Below are positions 8,376 to 17,100 of a stretch of 64,000 nucleotides of DNA, one piece after another (the stretch's first letter is position 1; each line of letters starts with the position of its first letter). The stretch lies in assembly GCF_014190775.1 (NCBI RefSeq), contig NZ_JACHVP010000001.1, positions 1,984,001 through 2,048,000 on the forward strand, in the 5' to 3' direction. The notes below the pieces were generated by a model. It was not told where the DNA came from, made no database searches, and worked only from the letters and a program-made list of their open reading frames with translations. The translations under genes were made by a program, and so were the position numbers. The stretch comes from Leifsonia aquatica (GTDB taxonomy: Bacteria; Actinomycetota; Actinomycetes; Actinomycetales; Microbacteriaceae).

Positions 8376-9461
8376 TCAGCTCGCGGCCCGGCGGCGGCGG
8401 AGCACCGCGTCGAGGTCGATGGCGCCGTCGGCCGATTCGCCGACGATGCCCATGCTGGCGTAGCGGCTCGGGATGGGCTCCGGCGCCGGGGCGACGGGGG
8501 CGATCCGCGGAAGGGAGGCGACGGGCGCCTCGGCCACCGCGACGGGCCGCAGCGGGACGGGAGGAGCGACAGGAGCGGGCGGCGCGATCTCAGCGGCCTT
8601 GCGGTCGAAGTCGGCCCGAGCGGCGGCGCGGCGCAGCTCGGTGGCGGCGTCGACGGACGCCATGGCGGCGGCGGCCACCGTCCCGGGCGAGAGGTGCAGC
8701 GGCTTGGGGAGCGGACGCGGCGTCCAGCTCTGGCGCAGCCGCTCCTGCACGGGGAGGTCGTGCTGCGCGTCGTCGTAGATGGCGGGTGCGGCCGGGATGG
8801 TGACGGCACGGGTGGGCGCGGCAGGCGCCTCCTGCGGCTGGGCCAGGCGGCCGAGCATCCCGAGGGCGGCGACCGACACGGCCGCGGACAGGGCGGGGAC
8901 GAGCCAGGCGCCCGTCGAGAGCATCAGGCCGGTGCCGGCGATCACGCCGATCACCCCGGCCACGAGGACGAGGGTGCTCAGAGCCCGCGCACGACGCAGC
9001 CGGCGGCGGCGCTGCGGGGAGAGGACGGGGCGGCGGCTCTCGGCCGTCGCGATGGCGCGCGCACGCTGGGCCGCTGCGGCACGGGAGGCCCGCTCGACAG
9101 CGATCGCCGCGGTCGCCGCACGCTCGGCCTCCTCGGCCGCGATGCGCCGCTCCTCAGCGATGGCGTGCTCGCGCCGGGCGTGGGCCGCGGCCTCCGCGCG
9201 CGCCTCGACGAGTTGACGCTGCTCGGCACGCCGGAGCACGCGCTGCTGCTCGGCGACGGTGCGGGCCGTGGCCTCCATGCGCACCTCGTCCGGCAGCTCG
9301 CTGGTCTCGGCGAGGATGCGGAGGGTCTGCTGCAGCCGGACCGCGTTGCGCTCGGTGGCGACGTACTCGCGGCGGCGGAGCCAGACGGGGATCAGATAGG
9401 CGAGCCACAGCACCGCCGCGATCGCGACGACGACCCCTCCGCCCATCACATCCCCGTTCAT
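8376..9461 (-). CDS. GlpR/SepX-type cell-division membrane protein
   Basis: This 361-residue protein starts with one membrane helix (residues about 9-25) continuing into YLIPVWLRRREYVATERNAVR. That signature is shared with actinobacterial GlpR (receptor of the gephyrin-like protein Glp in Corynebacterium) and Streptomyces SepX. A long Ala/Glu/Arg coiled coil (about 60-150) precedes two further hydrophobic segments (about 168-208) and a Pro/Ala-rich tail. In M. tuberculosis and relatives the order is galU-glp-rimJ-glpR; here it follows rimJ. A septal/polar role through FtsZ-associated complexes is inferred from family and context. Confidence 0.75.
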   Translation of the reverse strand: MNGDVMGGGVVVAIAAVLWLAYLIPVWLRRREYVATERNAVRLQQTLRILAETSELPDEVRMEATARTVAEQQRVLRRAEQRQLVEARAEAAAHARREHAIAEERRIAAEEAERAATAAIAVERASRAAAAQRARAIATAESRRPVLSPQRRRRLRRARALSTLVLVAGVIGVIAGTGLMLSTGAWLVPALSAAVSVAALGMLGRLAQPQEAPAAPTRAVTIPAAPAIYDDAQHDLPVQERLRQSWTPRPLPKPLHLSPGTVAAAAMASVDAATELRRAAARADFDRKAAEIAPPAPVAPPVPLRPVAVAEAPVASLPRIAPVAPAPEPIPSRYASMGIVGESADGAIDLDAVLRRRRAAS

Positions 9462-9515
9462 GTCTCTACGCTACGGGGCGGCGCCCGTGCGGCCGGGGCA
9501 GACGGAGGGTGTGTC

Positions 9516-10184
9516 TCAGCGGATCCGGGCGATCGGCAGGGGCAGCGCGGCGGCCGCGACGTCCTCCGCGGTCACCGTCGCGGCGTCCGCCGGAACGGCT
9601 CCGTCGCGCCAGCGTCGCAGCACTCCCTGGGTCAGCTCCTCCGAGACGAGACCGAAGCAGAAGTGGTCGCGCCAGTCGCCGTTGATGTGGATGTAGCGGC
9701 GGCGCAGACCTTCGTAGCGGAAGCCGAGCTTCTCGACCACGCGCAGGCTGGGCTTGTTCTCTGGCCGGATGCAGATCTCCATCCGGTGCAGGCCCAGCTG
9801 GTAGAAGCAGTAGTCGGTGGCGAGGGCGACGGCCGTCGGCGTGATGTCGCGCCCGGCGAACTCCTGCGCGATCCAGTAGCCGATCGTCGCGCTCGACAGC
9901 GACCCGTAGGCGATGGACGAGACGTTCAGCTGGCCGGCGAGCTTGCCCTCGTACTCCACGATGAACGGGAGGCCGTGCCCGGCCCGGGCGTTCGACAGCA
10001 GCGAGCGGATGCTGGCGCGCGTGTCGAAGGACCCGGGCGCATACGGGCTGGTCGCCTCCCACTGCCGCAGCCATCCGCGGTTGTCGAGCAGGGAGCGTTC
10101 GAGCGCGCGGGCGTCGCGCAGCCGGATGGGGCGCAACCCCACCGGCCCCTCACCGAGGGTGGGGACGACGATCGCCACGGGCAT
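9516..10184 (-). CDS. rimJ: RimJ/RimL-type GNAT N-acetyltransferase
   Basis: This 222-residue GNAT protein carries the RimJ/RimL patterns GLRPIRLRDA at the N-terminus, IGYWIAQEFAGRDITPTAVALATDY for the acetyl-CoA region, and LHRMEICIRPENKPSLRVVEKLGF. The family acetylates N-termini of ribosomal proteins; the substrate here is not provable. The ATG at 10184 has a GGAGAG ribosome site; sequence upstream in frame is low-complexity shadow. It sits 59 bp after galU and 54 bp before the GlpR/SepX-like gene, keeping the order seen across Actinobacteria. Confidence 0.88.
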   Translation of the reverse strand: MPVAIVVPTLGEGPVGLRPIRLRDARALERSLLDNRGWLRQWEATSPYAPGSFDTRASIRSLLSNARAGHGLPFIVEYEGKLAGQLNVSSIAYGSLSSATIGYWIAQEFAGRDITPTAVALATDYCFYQLGLHRMEICIRPENKPSLRVVEKLGFRYEGLRRRYIHINGDWRDHFCFGLVSEELTQGVLRRWRDGAVPADAATVTAEDVAAAALPLPIARIR

Positions 10185-10243
10185 CTCTCCTTCGTGCGGG
10201 CTGTTGTGCAGGTGCGTTCTGCAGTGGGCGGGTTCGAGGGGCT

Positions 10244-11197
10244 CTAGGAGATCGGCTCGCCGACGGGCTCGGCCGGCATCTCCTCGATGACCTCGTCCGG
10301 GGTGTCGTCGAGGCCCTTCGCGAAGTCCTTCAGCCACGGGCGCAGGTCGGGCCCGAGGTCCTCGCGGTCGGAGGCGAGCTGGATGATGGCCTTGATGTAG
10401 TCGAGGCGGTCGCCGGTGTCGTAGCGGCGGCCCCGGAAGACGACGCCGTAGACGCCGCCGGTCCAGTCGGGGGCGTGCGCCATCGACTGCAGCGCATCGG
10501 TGAGCTGGATCTCGTTGCCGCGGCCCGGCTCCGTGCGCTCGAGCACGTCGAAGACCTCGGGACGCAGGATGTAGCGGCCGATGATCGCGTAGTTCGACGG
10601 GGCGTCCTTCTTGTCCGGCTTCTCCACCAGACCGGTGATGCGCACGACGTCGTCCTCGTCCGTCGGCTCCACCGCGGCGGCGCCGTAAAGGTGGATGCTG
10701 TCGGGGTCGACCTCCATCAGTGCGATGACCGTGGTGTTGAGCTCGAACTGGACCTCGAGCATCCGCTTGAGCAGCGGGTCCCGGGAGTCGATGATGTCGT
10801 CGCCGAGCAGCACGGCGAAGGGTTCGCGGCCCACGTGCATCTTGGCGCGGAGGACGGCGTGGCCGAGGCCCTTGGGGTCGCCCTGGCGCACGTAGTGCAT
10901 GTCGGCGAGGGCGGTGGAGTAGTTGACCTTCTCGAGACGATCGGTGTCGCCCTTGGCCCGGAGGGTGTCCTCCAGCTCGGCGTTGCGGTCGAAGTGGTTC
11001 TCCAGCGCGTTCTTGTTGCGCCCGGTGATCATGAGCACGTCGTGCAGGCCCGCGTCGACGGCCTCCTCGACGACGTACTGGATGGCCGGCTTGTCGACGA
11101 CGGGCAGCATCTCCTTGGGCATCGCCTTGGTGGCGGGCAGGAAGCGGGTGCCGAGGCCCGCCGCCGGAATGACAGCTTTGGTGACGTGGTTAGCCAT
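10244..11197 (-). CDS. galU: UTP-glucose-1-phosphate uridylyltransferase
   Basis: This 317-residue protein has the nucleotidyltransferase signature GLGTRFLPATKAMPKEMLP near residues 15-33. It also has VDKPAIQYVVEEA and a metal-binding region LLGDDIID. GalU makes UDP-glucose from UTP and glucose-1-phosphate in the cytoplasm, feeding wall polysaccharide and glycolipid synthesis. Length is typical. The ATG at 11197 is the only plausible start. It is divergent from the 5-formyl-THF cyclo-ligase gene (59 bp between), as in mycobacteria and corynebacteria. Confidence 0.95.
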   Translation of the reverse strand: MANHVTKAVIPAAGLGTRFLPATKAMPKEMLPVVDKPAIQYVVEEAVDAGLHDVLMITGRNKNALENHFDRNAELEDTLRAKGDTDRLEKVNYSTALADMHYVRQGDPKGLGHAVLRAKMHVGREPFAVLLGDDIIDSRDPLLKRMLEVQFELNTTVIALMEVDPDSIHLYGAAAVEPTDEDDVVRITGLVEKPDKKDAPSNYAIIGRYILRPEVFDVLERTEPGRGNEIQLTDALQSMAHAPDWTGGVYGVVFRGRRYDTGDRLDYIKAIIQLASDREDLGPDLRPWLKDFAKGLDDTPDEVIEEMPAEPVGEPIS

Positions 11198-11256
11198 GCC
11201 GCCTACAGTATCCGCATTTCCTCCGGGGTCACGGCCCCATCTTCTAGGATTGCGCT

Positions 11257-11841
11257 ATGGACCCGGATACTGCCGCCCACCGCAAACGCGCTCTGCGCGC
11301 AGAACTGCGGGAGCGGCGACAGAACCTCACCAGCACCGAGCGCGCGAGCGCGACCGCCGGTCTCACCCGCCATCTCGTCGATCTCACGACCGACCTGAAC
11401 GTGCGATCGGTCGCCTGCTTCCTCTCGACCACCATCGAGCCGGACACGCGCCCGTTCCTCAACTGGGCGCACGCGCAGGGCCTCCGGGTGCTCCTCCCGA
11501 TCTCCCGCGAGGACGGCCTGCTCGACTGGACCACCGGCGACGGCGAGACCGAGACCGAAGGGCTGTTCGGGCTGCCCGAGGCCGTCGGCGAGCTGCTCGG
11601 CCCCATCGCGATCAACGACGTCGACCTCATCCTCGTGCCGGCCGCCGCGGTCGACGCCTCGGGCATGCGGATGGGCTGGGGGCGCGGCTATTTCGACAAG
11701 ACGCTCGGGAGCATGGAAAAATGTCCCCCGGTGTACGCCGTCCTCTTCGACGGCGAGCTCGTGGACGAGGTCCCGCGCGAGCGGCACGACCAGGCGGTCG
11801 ACGGCGTCGTCACCCCGACGCGCATCGTCCAGTTCACCTGA
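11257..11841 (+). CDS. 5-formyltetrahydrofolate cyclo-ligase
   Basis: This 194-residue protein starts with KRALRAELRERRQNLT and ends with the family signature MGWGRGYFDKTL (around residues 137-148), used in ATP and folate binding. The enzyme converts 5-formyl-THF to 5,10-methenyl-THF with ATP hydrolysis. The internal ERHDQAVDGVVTP is also characteristic. It is divergent from galU and followed at 42 bp by the FmdB gene. Length matches the family. Confidence 0.93.
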   Translation: MDPDTAAHRKRALRAELRERRQNLTSTERASATAGLTRHLVDLTTDLNVRSVACFLSTTIEPDTRPFLNWAHAQGLRVLLPISREDGLLDWTTGDGETETEGLFGLPEAVGELLGPIAINDVDLILVPAAAVDASGMRMGWGRGYFDKTLGSMEKCPPVYAVLFDGELVDEVPRERHDQAVDGVVTPTRIVQFT

Positions 11842-11883
11842 CCCACCCGACCCGACCGACGCACGTGAAATAAGCGGAAACTG

Positions 11884-12246
11884 ATGCCCACCTACTCCTA
11901 TGCCTGCCGCGACTGCGGCCACGCCTTCGACATCCAGCAGGCGTTCACCGATGACGCGCTCACGGTCTGCCCGAACTGCGGCGGCCAGCTGCGCAAGGTC
12001 TTCGGGGCCGTCGGGGTGACCTTCAACGGCTCCGGGTTCTACCGGACCGACTCGCGTGGTACGAAGAGTTCGGGAGTGTCGGGCGGCTCGTCGTCCGGCG
12101 GCTCGTCCACGGGGGGCTCGTCTTCGTCGGGGTCCTCGTCGTCGGGCGGCTCCTCGTCGTCGGGAGGCTCGTCCTCCTCCGGCGGTTCCGGCTCGTCCGG
12201 CGGGCCGTCCTCGGGCGGCTCGTCCTCCGGCGGCTCCGGCTCCTAA
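11884..12246 (+). CDS. FmdB family zinc-ribbon protein with Gly/Ser tail
   Basis: The protein has 120 residues. The first 55 form the FmdB zinc ribbon, with CRDCG at residues 8-12 and CPNCGGQLRKVFG near 31-43, giving two CxxC pairs for one zinc. The remaining roughly 55 residues are almost entirely Gly and Ser, a low-complexity tail common in Microbacteriaceae homologues. FmdB was named as a possible regulator of amidase genes, but its role in Actinobacteria is unsettled. It lies between 5-FCL and mscL, probably in one transcript. Confidence 0.9.
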   Translation: MPTYSYACRDCGHAFDIQQAFTDDALTVCPNCGGQLRKVFGAVGVTFNGSGFYRTDSRGTKSSGVSGGSSSGGSSTGGSSSSGSSSSGGSSSSGGSSSSGGSGSSGGPSSGGSSSGGSGS

Positions 12247-12289
12247 GCTCGACCCCACCCTTGCACCTCCACCGGCGAAAGGATCGATC

Positions 12290-12727
12290 GTGATCAAAGG
12301 CTTCAAAGAGTTCATCCTCCGCGGAAACGTGATCGATCTGGCGGTCGCCGTCGTCATCGGCGCCGCGTTCACCGCGGTCGTCAACTCGATCGTCGGCAAC
12401 ATCTTCAACCCGCTCATCAGCGCGATCTTCAAGGCCGACAGCCTCGACAACGCCCTGGACGTGCCGATCGGCGACGCGACCATCAAGTTCGGCGCCGTCG
12501 TCGGAGCGATCATCAGCTTCGTCATCGTCGCAGCGGTCGTCTACTTCGTCTTCGTCTACCCGCTCAACCTGGTCAAGGAGCGCGCCGAGCGCCTCCGCAA
12601 GAAGGGCGTCGTCGAGCCCGACGCTCCCGTCACCGACCTGGACTTGCTCACCGAGATCCGCGACATCCTGCAGGCGCAGCAATCCCCGCCGCAGGCGACC
12701 GGCAAGCACTCCGACCCGCAGGTCTGA
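12290..12727 (+). CDS. mscL: Large-conductance mechanosensitive channel MscL
   Basis: This 145-residue protein opens with GFKEFILRGNVIDLAVAVVIG, the N-terminal helix and TM1 that form the MscL pore. A periplasmic loop and TM2 (GAIISFVIVAAVVYFVFVYPL) follow, then a charged C-terminal helix bundle. The homopentamer opens on membrane stretch to release solutes in hypo-osmotic shock. The GTG at 12290 after GGCGAAAGGATC was chosen because it starts exactly at the conserved N-terminus. Confidence 0.96.
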   Translation: MIKGFKEFILRGNVIDLAVAVVIGAAFTAVVNSIVGNIFNPLISAIFKADSLDNALDVPIGDATIKFGAVVGAIISFVIVAAVVYFVFVYPLNLVKERAERLRKKGVVEPDAPVTDLDLLTEIRDILQAQQSPPQATGKHSDPQV

Positions 12728-12749
12728 TCCCGGCGCCGACCAGCGCGCG

Positions 12750-12935
12750 TCAGTAGTGCGGCGGCACGTCCCGCCGCAGCTGTTCGTCGTTCGTTCCGAA
12801 CGACGGCGAGTGGTCCGTGTCGTCCTCCGCGGCCTCCGGCCGCAGGTGCGGCGTGGGGTCGGCGCCCTGTGCGCCCGCGCGCTGCACGCGCCGGTGGCGA
12901 CGGGCGCGCGGCTGATCGGAGGTGCTGTCGGTCAT
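12750..12935 (-). CDS. Small charged hypothetical protein
   Basis: This 61-residue protein has an Arg-rich N-terminal half (RARRHRRVQRAG) and an acidic C-terminal half (EAAEDDTDHSPS). It has no membrane segment and no recognised domain. The ATG at 12935 is preceded by GGAGAG. It is convergent with mscL at 22 bp. Function is unknown and a minor chance of being spurious remains. Confidence 0.55.
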   Translation of the reverse strand: MTDSTSDQPRARRHRRVQRAGAQGADPTPHLRPEAAEDDTDHSPSFGTNDEQLRRDVPPHY

Positions 12936-13172
12936 CTCTCCAGGGTATCCGCCGCGCACGCGGGAGTCGGACGCGGTGGTGCGCGAGAACCGCGGAGTGA
13001 GAGCATGATAAATACAGCACATCTACGCCATATCACTTCATTCTGAGTGTGACCAGAGCGCCGCGGCCACAGGTTCTCGCTAAAATCTCGGGGACCTTCG
13101 ACGATCGCTTCTCCGTCCGCCATTCGGTGACGGCTCGCGTCGGCGACGAATGGAACAGGCGGTAGGAAAGCG

Positions 13173-14144
13173 ATGCCCGATCCCGAGATGACGCGGCGGC
13201 AGTCCCGTGCGCTCCAGCGCCCGTCACGGAGGCGAGAGATCGTCCGCTCCCTGACGACGGGGGTCGGCGTGACGCTCGCGATCGGGTTCGTCGTCGCGTC
13301 CGCGATCTACCTGACGCAGCCCTCGACGAGCATCGCCGGCGCGTCCTCCTCCGAACCGTCGGAAGCGCCCGCGGCAGTCGCACCGAAACCCGCGGCACCC
13401 GTATCGAAGCCCGCTGCCGGTGAACCGTTCGCGGTTGCCGAGCCCGTCCCGCTCCCCACCCGCGAGGACGGTTCCCCCCTCCGAGTCCTCGTCCTGGGCG
13501 ATTCCGTGGCCGGCAACATGTACCAGGCGCTCCGGGACTTCCGCACGGCCGATCTGGTTCCTCGTTCGATCTCGTACGGAGGCTGCGGACTGTTCGACGC
13601 CGAGAAGGCGAGGGCCGGCAACGGCTGGACGATGGACTCGAAGAAGTCGTGCTGGGGATGGCGGGACAAGCTCGGCGCGATCGAAGCCGACGCCCGGCCT
13701 GATGTCATCGTCGTGCACAACAAGTGGGATGTGGAGGATCAGTTCTATCAGGGCGCCTGGATCTCGCCGTGCCAGCCGACATGGACGGCGCGTTACCGTG
13801 CCCAGCTCGGCCTCCTCGTCGACACCACCGCTCAGTTCGAGAACCCTCCGCTGATCCTGATGTCCAACGATCGCCCCCGCTCCTGGTCCCCCACCGTCAC
13901 CCCCGAACGCCTGAAGTGCAAGACGGATGTCGAGTCGGAGCTGTTCGCGGCGCACTCGCGGGTCCGGCCTCTCGATCTCGACGAGGCCGTGTGCCCGGGC
14001 GGAGAGTGCGCGACGAAGACATCGACAGGCGCGGCGATCTACCGCGTCGACCGCGTGCACTTCACGGCGGAGGCCATGCAGCTCATGGCTCCGTGGATCG
14101 AGGCGAACATCGCCGCCGCCTATCCGTCGCGTTCGCCCGCCTGA
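13173..14144 (+). CDS. Membrane-anchored secreted SGNH-hydrolase-like protein
   Basis: The protein has 323 residues. A basic N-terminus is followed by one membrane helix (about 27-48), an Ala/Pro/Ser linker (50-100) and an SGNH domain. Block I is LRVLVLGDSVAGN with candidate nucleophile S111. A Gly block is SYGGCGLF, and MSNDRPRS supplies the Asn of block III. DRVHF (D293, H296) is the catalytic Asp-x-x-His. This resembles the SGNH domain fused to OafA/PatA-type acyltransferases, here without the acyltransferase part. An extracellular esterase or O-acyl transfer role on envelope glycans is inferred. A 237-bp relatively A/T-rich upstream region probably holds the promoter. Confidence 0.8.
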   Translation: MPDPEMTRRQSRALQRPSRRREIVRSLTTGVGVTLAIGFVVASAIYLTQPSTSIAGASSSEPSEAPAAVAPKPAAPVSKPAAGEPFAVAEPVPLPTREDGSPLRVLVLGDSVAGNMYQALRDFRTADLVPRSISYGGCGLFDAEKARAGNGWTMDSKKSCWGWRDKLGAIEADARPDVIVVHNKWDVEDQFYQGAWISPCQPTWTARYRAQLGLLVDTTAQFENPPLILMSNDRPRSWSPTVTPERLKCKTDVESELFAAHSRVRPLDLDEAVCPGGECATKTSTGAAIYRVDRVHFTAEAMQLMAPWIEANIAAAYPSRSPA

Positions 14145-14175
14145 CTCCCGCTCTGACGACGACGCCGCGGTCGCC

Positions 14176-17100
14176 TCAGACGGGGATGGTGATCGGTGCT
14201 GTCTCGGTGCCGGGCTCCCCCGCGCCGATGAGGCGCGCGATGCGGACCGCGACCGCGTCGGGGTCGGCGAAGAGCTCGAAGCTGTGCACGCGGAGGTAGT
14301 GCCAGCCGAGGCGGCGGAGCACGTCGGGCCGCAGGCGCAGCGACTCGCGCAGGCTGCCCTTGTTGACGTCCTCGTCGGTCTCGACGACGACGGCGCGGCC
14401 CTCGTGCGAGGCGATCAGCGTGAGCTTGCCGCGGTAGCCGAGGTGCACGTCGAGCCCGCGCCGGGCCAGGCGCTTGGCGAGGTCGATGATCATCGGGTCC
14501 GCGTCGGGGCTCAGGTGCTCGGGCGCGGCCGCCTGGATCTCGTCGGCCTCCCCCAGCACCTGCGCGAGCGCGGCGATGCCGTGACGCATGCGGGACTCGT
14601 CGATGTCGTCCGGCTTGAAGCAGGAGACGATGTCCATCCCCCGGCGCGCGCGGGTCATGCCGATCGCGAGCAGGCGGTCGCCGCCCGGCTCGGCGAGGGC
14701 GCCGAAGTTCGACAGCAGACGGCCGTGCGGGGTGCGGCCGTAGCCGATCGAGAAGATGACGCGGTCACGGCTCTGCCCGACGGACTGGTCGAGCGTGACG
14801 ACGGTGAACGGCTCGGCGCGGTCGCCCAGGATGAAGTCGGCGAGGTCGGTGCGCTTGGCGAAGGCCGCTAGCACCGCCTGGTTGACCCGCACCGCGTGCC
14901 GGTCGCTCGCCGAGATGACCATGAGGGACTCGCGCGGCCGCTCGATGGCGTGCTGCAGGACGAGCTCGACCACCTTCGCGACCTCGGCGTCGGTGCTCTC
15001 CACCGCTCCGGTGTCGCTGTCGGGCATGCCCTGGCCGCCGGACACGTAGTGCAGCGCGAGGCTGCCGTGACCGAGGTACGTGCCGGCCCAGGGCAGCGAG
15101 TCGATCATGCCGCCGTAGAAGCGGCGGTTGACCAGCTCGGCGAGGTCTTCGCCGCCGGCCCGGTAGCTGCGCTTGAGCGTGTAGACGGGGAGGAGCTCGG
15201 CGAGGCGGGCGAGCGCGGAGTCCGCGTGCATCGCATCCACGTCCTCCAGAACGCCCTCGAACGACGTGCCGTACTCGTGCACGCCGATGTCGAACCGCGA
15301 CGGGGTCTGCGTGACCGGGTCGCCGAACGCGACCAGTTGCTTCGCGCGTCGGAGCACGGGGATGTTCTCGGCGAGGGTCGACGCGCCGGCGTCGACGAGG
15401 ACGACGGCGTCGAACGGCAGGTCGGTGCCGAGCTCGGGAACCTCGTAGGGCGAGATCAGCCAGACTGGGGCGAGCGGACGGGAGAGGTGCGGGGCGGCGG
15501 CGTCGAGCGTCGCGGCCGTCGGCTGGCCCGACTTGAGGAGCCGCTTGAGCGCCGTGGCCTCCTCCGGCCAGTCGACGATGCCGATCTTCCAGGTCTCGGC
15601 GAGCAGCCACGCGAGCTGCTTGCCGGTGGCGGAGGCGTGGGCCTCGTCGACCAGGCGGAAGTCGGCCTCGAGCCGGTCGAGCACGCTGGTGTTGGCGCTC
15701 AGGAGGGCGCGGTCGGCCGCGAGCAGCGACTCCAGCACCGACTGCCACCAGGCGAGCTCGAGCTCGGCGCTGACCTGCGACTCGGGCACGTGGCGCACCG
15801 AGAGGTCCTGGATGAGCGGGTCGAGGTCCAGGTCGCGCAGCTGTCCGAGCAGGGCGGTGCGCTCCTGCAGGTTGGCGAGCACCTCGGACTCGGCGGCGAG
15901 CCCGGCGATCTGGCGCGTGAGCACCTCGATCGGCAGGGCCGCGAGCGACTGCGGCGTCCCGGTGCGGCGCAGCGGGATGTCGAGGCGGGCGAGGTCCTCC
16001 GCGACGCGCTGGTACGCGACCTGCACATCGGCGATGCCGACCGGCACCTCCGGGACCACGCCGGCGACGGCGAACCGGTTCCACAGGATGCGCTGCTGCT
16101 GGATGCGGCGCAGGCTCTCGTTGAGGTCGGTGACGTGCACGCCCGGGCGCACGTACTCGAGCGCCAGCTTGCGCAGGCGGCGGCGGTTCGCGCTCGTCAT
16201 CGTCGCGGACTCGCGCCGGGAGGCGGTGGCCGCGATCAGCTCGGCGAGGGAGCGGTCGAACACGGCGGGCGTGAAGCGGTCGAGGGTCTCGCGGATGTCG
16301 AGCAGCAGGCGCAGGTACACGCCGAGCTCGGCGATCGACTCGAACGGGCGCATCCGGGTCTGGCCGATCAGCGCGCGGGCGCGGTCGATCAGGCGGGGCA
16401 GCTCGGCCCGGTTGAGCTTCTTGGCGAGGTCGTGGGCGGCCTTGCCCTCCTCGGTCGTGGTGAACGACGCGCCGTACCAGGGCGAGTCGTTGGGGCCGTA
16501 GCGGAACTCGCCGAGCCGGGCGGCGCGGATGAGCGCGTCGGAGGCGGCGTCGCGGTCGGTGGCGAGCACCTCGATGGAGCTGCGGCCGAGCCGGGCCGTG
16601 GTCGACGGCGGCGACGGCAGAAGAGCGAGGCGTGAGAGCTCCCGCAGCGCATCCAGGACGGACACCTTCAGCACGGGGTCGCGGCGCCCGAGGGCGGAGC
16701 GGTAGTCGAGCAGCACCTTGCGCAGGCGCACGAGCGCCTCGTCCACATCGGTGACGCGGGGCTGCGTGGCCTTCTCGTTGCGGCCGATCGACTGGATCAG
16801 GTCGCGGCGCAGTGTGCGCGGGGTGACGGCCAGCCCGGGCAGCCCCACCCGCGTGAGGCGCTGGGCGATGTCGTCGAGGCTGGAGCGGCGCGGGCTCACC
16901 ACGAGCACGCGCTTGTGCTGGGCGACGAGCGCACCGATCGCGTTCACCACGGTCTGCGTGCCGCCGGTGCCGGGAAGGGTTTTGACGACGAGGGAGTTGC
17001 CGGCCGCGATCTGCGCGACCACCGTCTCCTGCTCCTCGTCCGCGTCGAGCAGGAGGGTGTCGGTCGCGGGCGGCCGCTCGTCCTGGCGGATCTGCTCCAC

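Noticed and set aside
12056-12289. Extended N-terminus for MscL
   Set aside because: This frame runs through the Gly/Ser tail of FmdB; MscL homology starts exactly at the GTG at 12290.
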